A stretch of DNA of 64,000 nt from Brevibacterium permense (lineage in GTDB: Bacteria > Actinomycetota > Actinomycetes > Actinomycetales > Brevibacteriaceae). The stretch covers positions 124,001-188,000 of the forward strand of contig NZ_QYCP01000096.1 of NCBI RefSeq assembly GCF_025506275.1, given 5' to 3'. How positions within the stretch are numbered: position 1 is the first letter of the stretch; the number at the start of each line of letters is the position of its first letter. The translations under genes and the position numbers were made by a program. The notes beneath the pieces were generated by a model. The model did no database searches and had not been told where the DNA came from. It was given only the letters and a program-made list of their open reading frames with translations. This document shows positions 1 to 7,301 of the stretch, piece by piece.

Positions 1-102
1 GAACTTGAGGACGAATGCGGTGTCGATGGTGCCACTGGGAGCGTCGCGTTTGAGGTCCGAGCTGAGTTCCGATGAGTTCATGGACCGATGATAGGTGACC
101 AT
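1..102 (-). CDS. Partial CDS, N-terminus of unknown protein
   Basis: A reading frame on the minus strand runs off the left edge. Two in-frame ATGs are possible, at 102 and 81. From the second it reads MNSSELSSDLKRDAPSGTID and stays open to base 1. Its composition looks coding (alternating polar and charged residues, no stop), and it diverges from the MFS gene at 192. Only about 27-34 residues are visible, so no family can be named. It could also be chance open frame. Confidence 0.35.
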   Translation of the reverse strand, partial: MVTYHRSMNSSELSSDLKRDAPSGTIDTAFVLKF

Positions 103-191
103 TCTGACGCGCAGGTGAACACTTCTCCGCCGAAAGAGGGGCAGACCCTGCTGATACGGCAGATGCAGTGTCGATGTCGTAACCTCGGACT

Positions 192-1424
192 ATGAACCCC
201 GAAGAACCGTCTCAGGCGACATACACCCCGGCCCTGTTGGGCCTGGTGTGGACGGCGATGTTCGGATTCTCCGCCTTCTTCTTCAGCTATTCGACGATGG
301 TGACGATTGCGTCGACGGACGGACTGTCGACCGTCACCGGCGGGTCCGTGCTGACGACGATGATGATCGGTGTCATCGTCGCCCAGCCCTTCGCCCCGTG
401 GGCCGGTCGCGTCTTCGGTTTCAAGGCCTCGCTCATGCTGGCTCTTGTGCTGCAGTTCCTCGGCCAGCTCCTCGGACTCTTCGTCACCCCGCCCCTATTG
501 GCACTCGTCCTCGCCGGACTCTGCGGAGGCGTCGGATTCGGGCTCTTCGTCGTCCTCGCCAATGCCGCGGTCCCAGGAACGACCGGGCCGGGACGAATCG
601 GCAAGGCGCTGGGCTTCTTCGGAGGGATCACTTCTCTGGCCGCGGCCGTCGGAGCTCCGCTCGGGCTGTGGTTGGTCGAGACGATCCCGATCTGGACCTT
701 TCGCATCATCGTCTGCGCATGTCTCCTCTTGGCCATCCCCACCGTGCTCAAATACGTACCCGGTCGGCCGCCTCGGCGAGGGAATGACGACGCGGGGGAA
801 TCGGCGAGCGACAACGAGACGGTCGGAGTTCGGCCCGGTCGCAACGAGAAGCGGAGCCTGCGGAAGGTGGGACGCCGGGCGGGGGAGGCGCTCGGGCTCG
901 TCCTCATGCTGTCTCCGTTCCTCGTCGGCATGATCGTCTTCGGGATCATCGTCGGCTTCGGCCCGGGCGAAGATGTCGCCGTGGCGGCACTGTTCATCGC
1001 CGGGATGCAGATCTCGGCGGTCATCGGACGCTTCGTCGTCGGGGCCGTTTCGGACAACTTCCCGCCGTTCGCCCTCAATATCTTGGGACTCGTCCTGACG
1101 GCGCTCGGGCTGGTCTGCGCTGTCGTCTCCTACGGTGGGACGCTGTTCGTCTCGATGCTCATCATCGGACTGGGATTGGGCGCCATGCAGTCGGCAAGCC
1201 TCGTCATGGCCTTCGCCGCGGTCAGTTCGCCGAGCCGGGCCAGCGTCGCCTGGAATATGAACTTCGACATCGGGCTGGCCGTCGCCGGTGTGGTCGGCGG
1301 GCTCGGTTTCACCTATCTCGGATCGTCGTCGACCTTCCTGGTGTGTGCTCTGCTTCTGCTGTTCACCGGTGCCCTGTCGTGGATCGCGCGGACTCTGCAG
1401 ATGCGGAAAAACGGGCACGGCTGA
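192..1424 (+). CDS. MFS transporter
   Basis: A 410-residue major facilitator superfamily protein with about 12 hydrophobic segments and a long basic cytoplasmic loop (about residues 190-230) between the two six-helix halves. Substrate unknown; by length and fold it resembles CynX/NNP-like or sugar-efflux-like MFS members. The ATG at 192 has no Shine-Dalgarno sequence. A TAACCT box at 180-185 lies six bases upstream, the arrangement expected for a leaderless transcript. The gene stands alone and converges on the ArsR gene. The loop DNA carries the recurrent word GCCTCGGCG near 773. Confidence 0.85.
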   Translation: MNPEEPSQATYTPALLGLVWTAMFGFSAFFFSYSTMVTIASTDGLSTVTGGSVLTTMMIGVIVAQPFAPWAGRVFGFKASLMLALVLQFLGQLLGLFVTPPLLALVLAGLCGGVGFGLFVVLANAAVPGTTGPGRIGKALGFFGGITSLAAAVGAPLGLWLVETIPIWTFRIIVCACLLLAIPTVLKYVPGRPPRRGNDDAGESASDNETVGVRPGRNEKRSLRKVGRRAGEALGLVLMLSPFLVGMIVFGIIVGFGPGEDVAVAALFIAGMQISAVIGRFVVGAVSDNFPPFALNILGLVLTALGLVCAVVSYGGTLFVSMLIIGLGLGAMQSASLVMAFAAVSSPSRASVAWNMNFDIGLAVAGVVGGLGFTYLGSSSTFLVCALLLLFTGALSWIARTLQMRKNGHG

Positions 1425-1453
1425 GCTGTCAGTGCGGGCGCTGTCAACCCGGA

Positions 1454-1500
1454 GGCTGCGGGGCGCGACTGAACCTGTGGCTGCGGGGCGCGACTGAACC
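1454..1500. repeat. Two-copy tandem repeat, 25-bp period
   Basis: GGCTGCGGGGCGCGACTGAA followed by CC occurs at 1454-1475 and again, identical, at 1479-1500. It fills the space between the convergent MFS and ArsR stop codons. Similar two-copy repeats follow the stops at 3567 and 35268. Confidence 0.85.
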
Positions 1501-1501
1501 G

Positions 1502-1843
1502 TCAGCGCGGAGAATCCTCATCGAGCTGCGCCAACAGTCCTACGGCCGCACGCGTGTACTCACCGATCCAGCGATCGTGGATCCGTTTGATCGGGAGCGG
1601 TGCCAGTGCCAGCAGTCGGGTGCGTCCCTCCTTGCGGCCGGTGACCAGCTCAGCGCCCTCGAGTACCCGAATATGCTGCAGCACAGTAGTGCGATCGAGG
1701 TCTGGAAACGCCTCGCAGACCTCACCGGTCGTCCGCGGTCGAGTCCGCAGCAGGTCGAGGACGCGTCGGCGGGTGGGGTTGGCCAGGGCCTTGAAGACCG
1801 CGTCGTCGGATTCATCCGATCCTGTTCCCAACTCCCGTGACAT
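1502..1843 (-). CDS. ArsR-family winged-helix transcriptional regulator
   Basis: A 113-residue ArsR/SmtB-type repressor. The winged helix begins at DAVFKALANPTRRRVLDLL (about residues 15-33), and the recognition helix is in DRTTVLQHIRVLEGAELV. No cysteine cluster for metal sensing is visible, so it probably belongs to the SRPBCC-associated ArsR group rather than the metal sensors. It is divergent from an AHSA1/SRPBCC protein, the classic partner of this subgroup. The two ATGs are 16 bp apart and both lie inside one palindrome (1841-1862), so autoregulation and joint control are likely. Confidence 0.88.
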   Translation of the reverse strand: MSRELGTGSDESDDAVFKALANPTRRRVLDLLRTRPRTTGEVCEAFPDLDRTTVLQHIRVLEGAELVTGRKEGRTRLLALAPLPIKRIHDRWIGEYTRAAVGLLAQLDEDSPR

Positions 1844-1862
1844 GTGGTAAAAATATCACATG
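1841..1862. promoter_or_regulatory. Operator and bidirectional promoter of the ArsR/AHSA1 pair
   Basis: CATGTG (1841-1846) and CACATG (1857-1862) are perfect inverted arms separated by a 10-bp AT-rich centre. The left arm contains the start codon of the ArsR gene on the minus strand, and the right arm contains the ATG of the AHSA1 gene. TAAAAAT at 1848-1854 on the plus strand, and TATTTT on the minus strand, could be -10 boxes giving leaderless transcripts in both directions. Bound repressor would cover both starts. The palindrome is seen; the promoter role is inferred. Confidence 0.65.
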
Positions 1863-2375
1863 ACAGATGAGCAGAGCACCCAGAACACACCCGCCGAGCA
1901 GTACGATCAGTCCCGCCCATTGGAGGAGCTGTCTTTCACGGTCACCGGCTACATCTCGAAGACTCCTCATGAGACCTATGAAGCGGTCGCTGATCCCGAG
2001 CAGCTCTCGCACTACTTCACGACCGGCGGCGCCCGCGGCCGTTTGGAGGCCGGGGCCGACGTGACATGGGACTTCGCCGACTTCCCGGGCCGATTCCCCG
2101 TCGAGGTCGTCGAGAACATCCAGGACGAGAAGATCGTCATCCGGTGGGAGGGTTCCGACGACTCAGTGGAGAGTGACACGACGACGACCTTCGAGTTCAC
2201 TCCCGTCGATGACGGTGCCCGGACGCTCGTGACGATCACGGAGAAGTCCTGGAAGCTCACCGAGGGCGGAGCTCAGGGCGCCTTCGGCAACTGCATGGGC
2301 TGGACCGGAATGCTCTCGGCGCTCAAGGTCTGGATCGAGCACGGAATCAACCTCCGCGAGGGCTACTACAGATAG
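1860..2375 (+). CDS. AHSA1/SRPBCC-domain protein
   Basis: A 171-residue START-like (SRPBCC, activator of Hsp90 ATPase type) protein. The domain runs from about residue 24 (LSFTVTGYISKTPHETYEAV) through WFKT-like YFTTGG and the VIRWEGS and LVTITEKSW strands, to the C-terminal helix with NCMGWTGMLSALKVWIEHG. These proteins form a hydrophobic ligand cavity; the ligand here is unknown. Pairing with a divergent ArsR regulator is typical. The ATG lies in the operator palindrome with no ribosome-binding site, so translation is probably leaderless. Confidence 0.88.
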   Translation: MTDEQSTQNTPAEQYDQSRPLEELSFTVTGYISKTPHETYEAVADPEQLSHYFTTGGARGRLEAGADVTWDFADFPGRFPVEVVENIQDEKIVIRWEGSDDSVESDTTTTFEFTPVDDGARTLVTITEKSWKLTEGGAQGAFGNCMGWTGMLSALKVWIEHGINLREGYYR

Positions 2376-2385
2376 GTCCGGAGCG

Positions 2386-2901
2386 TCAGAGTGCGGACGG
2401 CTTCGACGTCGCGTCCGGCGCGTGCTGCCTTCGCGCTCCCCGTTGTGTCCGGATTTCCGGAATGAGCACTGCGAGGACCGCGGCAAGGAAAACAGCCTGC
2501 ATCAGTGTGCGGGGCACCAGCTGATCGCCCCACCGCAGATTCTCGCCGGTCAGCGCCAGGTGCACATTCGCCGGGAACATAACGATGGGCATCAGCCCCA
2601 GCCCGCCGGTCGCCCACGGGCGAGTCTGCCGCAGCGGCAGGCCGAAGGCTCCGAGCAGTTCGAGCACCCCGGTCGCGGTGACGAGCGCAGCTGCTGCTGG
2701 AAGCCATGGCGGCGCCATGTCGATGAGTGCTTCACGCATGCTCGCGAAGTGGGAGATGCCGGTGACGACGAACATCACGGCCAGCCCGAACCTGATCGCC
2801 ACGGGCCAGGTGTCCAGGCCGTGCCGGGTCGCCGCTGGGCTGAAGCGCCCGACGGCGTAGACGGCGAGAGTTGTGATGAGGAGAAAGAGCAAAGGCGCCA
2901 T
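2386..2901 (-). CDS. DoxX-family membrane protein
   Basis: A 171-residue integral membrane protein with four predicted helices. Its DoxX-like core includes VAIRFGLAVMFVVTGISHF and GVLELLGAFGLPL. Family members are small quinone/oxidoreductase-associated or detoxification membrane proteins without a settled reaction. The ATG is preceded by AAGGAG. It is divergent from the TetR gene at 3016, and a 33-bp palindrome lies between them, so the TetR protein probably represses it. It converges on the AHSA1 gene with only 10 bp between stop codons. Confidence 0.82.
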   Translation of the reverse strand: MAPLLFLLITTLAVYAVGRFSPAATRHGLDTWPVAIRFGLAVMFVVTGISHFASMREALIDMAPPWLPAAAALVTATGVLELLGAFGLPLRQTRPWATGGLGLMPIVMFPANVHLALTGENLRWGDQLVPRTLMQAVFLAAVLAVLIPEIRTQRGARRQHAPDATSKPSAL

Positions 2902-2952
2902 GAGGGGCTCCTTCGATGAGCGAGGCCTTGCGGCCGCGACGTATCTTTACGG

Positions 2953-2985
2953 TGACAAGATACTTCGCCGACAAGTATCTTGTCA
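2953..2985. promoter_or_regulatory. 33-bp palindromic operator and TetR promoter
   Basis: TGACAAGATACTT (2953-2965) and AAGTATCTTGTCA (2973-2985) are perfect 13-bp inverted arms around a 7-bp spacer. An extra half site, GTATCTT, lies at 2941-2947. The right arm ends in TTGTCA (2980-2985), which can act as a -35 box with TACGAT (3004-3009) 18 bp on. That places the transcript start at the GTG codon at 3016. This is a strong candidate TetR operator controlling both divergent genes. Confidence 0.75.
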
Positions 2986-3015
2986 ATGAAAAGTTTGCTC
3001 CGGTACGATCGGACT

Positions 3016-3567
3016 GTGACTTATCATCATGGGGATCTGCGTCGGACACTGTTGGCGGAGACCGCCTCGGCGATTGCCGAAGACGGCGTGGCCAAACTGA
3101 GCATGCGTGCGCTGGCGAAGCGGGCCGGCGTCTCCAACGCCGCTCCGACGTATCATTTCGGTGACAAATCCGGTCTGCTCACGGCACTGGCGACCGAAGG
3201 ATACGACCGCCTGGCGGAGGCGATGTCCGGAGTCGACGAAAGCGGCGGACTCATCGACCGCGGAGTCGCGTATGTCGAATTCGCGCTCGCCTGCCCATCC
3301 CACTTCACGGTGATGTTCCAACCCCGGCTGCTCCACGATGACGACGGCGAACTGACTGCGTCCCGTCAGCGGGCGTGGGCGGCGCTCTCGGTCGGAGTGG
3401 CGACGACCAGATCGGGGCCGGACTCCGACTTCGGGGTGGCGGCATGGTCGCTCGTCCACGGATACGCCACTCTGGTGCTCAGCGGGGCAGTGGAGCCCGA
3501 AGACGCACTCAGGCAGGCGCGCATCGTGGCGGGCCACCTCGTCGAGGGTGCCGACAGGAGCCGCTGA
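3016..3567 (+). CDS. TetR/AcrR-family regulator
   Basis: A 183-residue TetR repressor. The N-terminal helix-turn-helix reads LAKRAGVSNAAPTYHFGDKSG and is followed by an all-helical ligand domain with the ACPSHFTVMFQPRLLHDD segment typical of the TetR C-terminal type often annotated WHG/TetR_C_13. I choose the GTG at 3016 (VTYHHGDLRRTLLAE) over the upstream ATG at 2980, because 2980 lies inside the operator and the GTG sits exactly where a leaderless transcript would begin. Likely represses the divergent DoxX gene and itself. Confidence 0.85.
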   Translation: MTYHHGDLRRTLLAETASAIAEDGVAKLSMRALAKRAGVSNAAPTYHFGDKSGLLTALATEGYDRLAEAMSGVDESGGLIDRGVAYVEFALACPSHFTVMFQPRLLHDDDGELTASRQRAWAALSVGVATTRSGPDSDFGVAAWSLVHGYATLVLSGAVEPEDALRQARIVAGHLVEGADRSR

Positions 3568-3602
3568 GGGGCTGGACCGGATTTGAGGGGCTGGGCCGGA
3601 TC
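3565..3602. repeat. Two-copy 19-bp tandem repeat at the tetR stop
   Basis: TGAGGGGCTGGACCGGATT (3565-3583) is followed directly by TGAGGGGCTGGGCCGGATC (3584-3602), two mismatches in 19. The first unit begins with the stop codon of the TetR gene, so the second unit provides another TGA downstream. Confidence 0.8.
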
Positions 3603-3640
3603 CGCTGATGTGGCGGTGAGGCACCTGCGGCGCCCCGGAA

Positions 3641-5092
3641 TCACTTGCCGGTGACCTTCTTCTGTCCCGGTTCGAGTCCGTGGGAGTTCTTGATGAAGAA
3701 CGCGCCGATGACGCCGAGGATGCCGACGCAGGCGGCGACGAAGAAGGCGACGTTCGCGCCGTGCACCAGGCCTGCCATGCCGTAAGTCTCCGGGTTCCGT
3801 GCGGCCGAGACCATGATCGTCACGAGCGCCGCGGTGCCGACCGACGCCGCGATCTGGCGCAGCGTGTTGTTCAGGGCAGTGCCGTGGGGGATGAGGTGCG
3901 AGGGCAGCTGGTTGAGCGCGGCCGTGGTCACCGGCATCATCACCATGGCGACACCGAACATGCGGATCGTGTTGACGACTGCGAGGTAGACGAACGAGGT
4001 GTCCGGTTCCAGTCGAGCCAAGAGGAACGTGGTTCCGGTGAGCAGGACGAAACCGGCGATCGCGAGCCATTTGGCGCCCACGGCGTCGAACACACGGCCG
4101 GTCACCGGCGACATCAGTCCCATCACTGCGGCGCCCGGAAGCAGAACCAGGCCGGACTCCATGGCCGAGAAGTCATTCATGTTCTGCATGTAGAGCGGCA
4201 GGACCATCATGCCGCCGACCATGACGATGAACACGCACATGCCCAGCAGGGTGTTGAGCGTGAACATGCGGTAGCGGAGGATGCGGAATTCGAGGATCGG
4301 CTGCTCGAGCTTGAACTGGCGGGTGATGAAGAGCGTCAGCGTGATCGCGCCGATGACCAGCGGGATGAGTACCTCAGCGCTGAGCCATCCGGCGTCACCG
4401 GCGGTGCCGAAGCCGAACAGCAGTCCCCCGAAGCCGAGGGTGGAGAGGATGATCGAGAGGACGTCGAGTCGGGGGAATGTCCGTTCGGTGACGTTCTTGA
4501 GCAGGAAGAAGGCGACGATGAGGTCGATGATCGCGATCGGCAGCATCATGTAGAACAGCGTCTGCCACGGCAGGTGGTCGACGATCCAGCCGGAGAGGCT
4601 GGGGCCGATGGCCGGGGCGAAGGCGATGACCAGTCCGAAGGTTCCCATGGCCGAACCGCGCTTCTCGACCGGGAAGATCGCGAAGAGGATCGTCTGCATG
4701 AGCGGCATGATGATGCCGCCGGCCGAAGCTTGGATGACGCGACCGATGAGCATCACAGGATAGACCGGGGCGATCGCGCAGACGAGAGTGCCGATGATGA
4801 ACAGGCCCATGGCGGTGAAGAACAGGCCCCTCGTCGTGAACTTCTCGATGAGGAACGCGGTCACCGGAATCATGATGCCGTTGACGAGCATGAAGCTCGT
4901 CGTCACCCACTGTGCGGCGCCGGAGGTGATGTCGAAGTAGTGCATGAACGCCGGCAGAGCGGTGTTGAGCAGCGTCTGGTTGAGGATGATGACGAACGCG
5001 CCTGAGACGAGCACCGCAAGCACGAGGTTCCGGTTGACCGGGGTGCCTTCTGATGGGTCCTTCTGAATGTCGTCTCCGTTCGCCAATGGCAT
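3641..5092 (-). CDS. DHA2-family (EmrB/QacA-type) multidrug efflux MFS
   Basis: A 483-residue, 14-helix MFS protein of the DHA2 drug:H+ antiporter family. It shows N-terminal LNQTLLNTALPAFMHYF (motif D1-like), WVTTSFMLVNGIMIPVTAFL, GRVIQASAGGIIMPLMQT and the antiporter motif C region GPSLSGWIVDHLPWQTLFYMM. Length matches the LmrB/EmrB group. The ATG follows AAGGTGAG. About 105 bp upstream is a perfect palindrome, GGTTATATAACC, probably an operator. No partner membrane-fusion protein is nearby, as usual for Gram-positives. Confidence 0.9.
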   Translation of the reverse strand: MPLANGDDIQKDPSEGTPVNRNLVLAVLVSGAFVIILNQTLLNTALPAFMHYFDITSGAAQWVTTSFMLVNGIMIPVTAFLIEKFTTRGLFFTAMGLFIIGTLVCAIAPVYPVMLIGRVIQASAGGIIMPLMQTILFAIFPVEKRGSAMGTFGLVIAFAPAIGPSLSGWIVDHLPWQTLFYMMLPIAIIDLIVAFFLLKNVTERTFPRLDVLSIILSTLGFGGLLFGFGTAGDAGWLSAEVLIPLVIGAITLTLFITRQFKLEQPILEFRILRYRMFTLNTLLGMCVFIVMVGGMMVLPLYMQNMNDFSAMESGLVLLPGAAVMGLMSPVTGRVFDAVGAKWLAIAGFVLLTGTTFLLARLEPDTSFVYLAVVNTIRMFGVAMVMMPVTTAALNQLPSHLIPHGTALNNTLRQIAASVGTAALVTIMVSAARNPETYGMAGLVHGANVAFFVAACVGILGVIGAFFIKNSHGLEPGQKKVTGK

Positions 5093-5197
5093 CCCCTCAC
5101 CTTTTCGTCGTCTGTGTCTCTTCTCGTCTTCCAGCGTCAGCCCGCCCGAGGCGGTGTGCTGAACCGGCCCCTCTTTGCGCCCGGAAATAAATTCCTT

Positions 5198-5209
5198 GGT
5201 TATATAACC
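5198..5209. promoter_or_regulatory. Palindrome upstream of the DHA2 pump
   Basis: GGTTATATAACC is a perfect 12-bp palindrome in an unusually AT-rich patch (5183-5215), about 105 bp before the efflux pump start. It could be the binding site of a TetR or MarR protein not encoded beside it, or part of a promoter. Function is inferred from position only. Confidence 0.45.
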
Positions 5210-5315
5210 GCTTCATGCAGTTTAACCCACCACCCTCGCCGAGGTGGCCCCGGGTCGGTGTGAGATTCGTCGAGTTCATCTCCCGGTTGGGTGACAGGCA
5301 CCCGCCGCCGCGAAT

Positions 5316-5356
5316 GATTCCGACCGCGGCCCCACTAGGGGACCGCGGTCGGAATC
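5316..5356 (-). terminator. Hairpin terminator of the aldo-keto reductase gene
   Basis: GATTCCGACCGCGGCCCC (5316-5333) pairs with the segment ending GACCGCGGTCGGAATC (to 5356), leaving a short ACTAG loop and one bulged base. It lies 28 bp downstream of the reductase stop on the minus strand. There is no U-run, as is common for actinobacterial intrinsic terminators. Confidence 0.7.
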
Positions 5357-5383
5357 AAGACGGTAGTCCGCCTCGGTGAGGGA

Positions 5384-6391
5384 TCAGGTCAGGCGGGTGG
5401 CCGGCGACTGCGTCTTGTTGGGGTCGGTCTCCGGTAGGTCGCCGAGGATGTCGTCGATGCGAGTGAGGACGTCCGCGTCGAGGGCGACCCCGGCAGCCTC
5501 GGCGTTCGAGGCGATCTGCTCGGGGCGGGAGGCGCCGACGAGGGCGGTGGCGACGTTGTCGTTGGCCAGCACCCAGGCGATCGCGAGCTGCGCCATCGTG
5601 ATGCCGAGCTCGTCGGCGATCGGTTCGAGACCCGTGATCGCCGTGAGTATGTCGTCGTGGAGGTAGCGGCTCTTGATGAAGTCGGCGCCACCTTTCTCAT
5701 CCGTGGCGCGCGACCCGGCTGGCACCGGCTGGCCGGCTTTGTACTTGCCGGTCAGTGCGCCCTGGGCGATCGGGGACCAGACGATCTGCGAGATGCCGAG
5801 TTCCTTCGAGGTCGGGACGACCCGTTCTTCGATGACGCGCCAGAGCATGTTGTACTGCGGCTGGTTCGACACCAACTGGATGCCGAGGTCGCGGGCCAGG
5901 TGGTGGGCGGCGCGCAGCTGGTCGGCGTTCCACTCGCTCACGCCGATGTAAAGAGCCTTGCCGGAGCGGACGATGTCGGCGAAGGCCTGCATCGTCTCCT
6001 CCAGCGGAGTCTCGTAGTCGTAGCGGTGTGCCTGGTAGAGATCGACGTAGTCAGTGCCGAGGCGGCGCAGCGAGCCGTTGATCGACTCCATCATGTGTTT
6101 GCGCGACAGGCCGGTGTCGTTGTGCCCCTTCTGCCCGGTGGGGAAGTAGACCTTCGTGAAGATCTCGAGCGATTCGCGTCGTTGGCCCTTGAGCGCATCG
6201 CCGAGGACCTGTTCGGCGACGGTGTTCGCATAGACGTCGGCGGTGTCGAAGGTGGAGATGCCCGCGTCGAGTGCTGCGTGCACGCACTTCGTGGCGGTGT
6301 CGTTCTCCACCTGCGAACCGTGCGTGAGCCAGTTGCCGTACGTGATCTCGGAGATCTTGAGTCCGCTGTTTCCCAGATATCTGTGCTCCAT
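5384..6391 (-). CDS. Aldo/keto reductase (Kv-beta-like)
   Basis: A 335-residue NADPH-dependent aldo/keto reductase. The catalytic tetrad is visible: Asp49 (FDTADVY), Tyr54, Lys80 (IFTKVYF) and His122 (YQAHR). The C-terminal cofactor segment is VGASRPEQIASNAEAAG. Sequence style matches the AKR6/AKR14 group (Kv-beta, YghZ, general stress YhdN). Substrate unknown, probably small aldehydes or ketones. The ATG has no Shine-Dalgarno, but TAGGCT lies six bases upstream, suggesting a leaderless start. It ends in a strong hairpin (5316-5356). Confidence 0.9.
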   Translation of the reverse strand: MEHRYLGNSGLKISEITYGNWLTHGSQVENDTATKCVHAALDAGISTFDTADVYANTVAEQVLGDALKGQRRESLEIFTKVYFPTGQKGHNDTGLSRKHMMESINGSLRRLGTDYVDLYQAHRYDYETPLEETMQAFADIVRSGKALYIGVSEWNADQLRAAHHLARDLGIQLVSNQPQYNMLWRVIEERVVPTSKELGISQIVWSPIAQGALTGKYKAGQPVPAGSRATDEKGGADFIKSRYLHDDILTAITGLEPIADELGITMAQLAIAWVLANDNVATALVGASRPEQIASNAEAAGVALDADVLTRIDDILGDLPETDPNKTQSPATRLT

Positions 6392-6638
6392 GACCTCAGC
6401 CTACGACCGGGCGCGAGAGTGGGGAACCCCTCGCCGAGGCGGGGGATGCGGGTGCGGCGGGACCGAGACTGGTGCGTGCTGCCGCATTTCCGCGAGGGCG
6501 AGGGCGTTTCGGAGCGGATGCACCGCGGCGCCTTGCCAGTTCGGTACACCTTTCTCTGGATTGCATACTGAACAAAGTGGTCACTTCAGAGAAGGGCGTA
6601 CCGAAACGCGTTTTGGCAGAAAGGCCAGCGTCCCTGCC

Positions 6639-7301
6639 TCAGCGCGCCGGGCCGGCGTTCTCCGCGATATGCTCCCGCAGGGTCGTCGCGAATGCCGCGG
6701 AATCGCCGACGCGCAGATGCGCGACAAGCGCCTCGTGTTCGGCGATGAGTTCGTCCGAACGATCGAGCAGGTGTCGGCTGTTCATGAAGAGGGTGAATCG
6801 GTGCCGGTCGGAGAGCAGTGAGTACATCTCGAGCATCACCCGGTTGTCCCCTGCTTCGACGAAGCCGCGGTGGAACTCCAGGGTGAGCTCGATGAAACGG
6901 GCGACATCCCCCTCGGCGAAAGCGGCTCGATGCTGCGTGATAAGACCACCGAGTTTCTCCGCCAACCGTTGCCGCATGGGTTCGGATGCCCGCTCGACAG
7001 CGGTCGTCTCGAGCACATAACGGGCATCGGCGAGATCGGAGACCGTGCGTTCGTCGATGCCTTGGACGATCGCCCCGCGCTTGGGATAGATGTGGATCCA
7101 CCCCTCGTCCTGCAATCGGGCCAGAGCCACGCGCACCGGGGTGCGGCTGACGCCGATCTCGGTGGCCAACGCCGCCTCGCCGAGCATCGTCCCGGGCACG
7201 TGAGAGCCGTTGAGGATCTGCCCGCGGATGACCGAGTAGGCGCGTTCGGCCGCGCTCATCGATTCCGTCGCCGTTCTCGAGGATCTCGCCTTCGCGCTCA
7301 T
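6639..7301 (-). CDS. GntR-family (FCD) transcriptional regulator
   Basis: A 220-residue GntR regulator. The winged helix spans about residues 15-85 (AYSVIRGQILNGSHVPG, EIGVSRTPVRVALARLQDEGW). The all-helical FCD ligand domain follows, with histidines in EFHRGFVEAGDN and EHEALVAHLRVGD that would hold a metal. The start at 7301 overlaps the stop of the upstream MFS gene (ATGA, 7298-7301), so the two are translationally coupled. The likely operator is the inverted repeat at 8755-8777 before the MFS gene. FCD members usually sense small carboxylic acids. Confidence 0.88.
   Translation of the reverse strand: MSAKARSSRTATESMSAAERAYSVIRGQILNGSHVPGTMLGEAALATEIGVSRTPVRVALARLQDEGWIHIYPKRGAIVQGIDERTVSDLADARYVLETTAVERASEPMRQRLAEKLGGLITQHRAAFAEGDVARFIELTLEFHRGFVEAGDNRVMLEMYSLLSDRHRFTLFMNSRHLLDRSDELIAEHEALVAHLRVGDSAAFATTLREHIAENAGPAR

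Noticed and set aside
287..1078. Long minus-strand frame inside the MFS gene
   Set aside because: Shadow of the real plus-strand transporter in high-GC DNA; composition is Ser/Pro/Thr/Arg with no family resemblance.
3680..5005. 441-codon plus-strand frame opposite the DHA2 pump
   Set aside because: Extremely Asp/Glu/Arg/His-rich antisense translation of hydrophobic codons; the minus-strand gene is clearly real.
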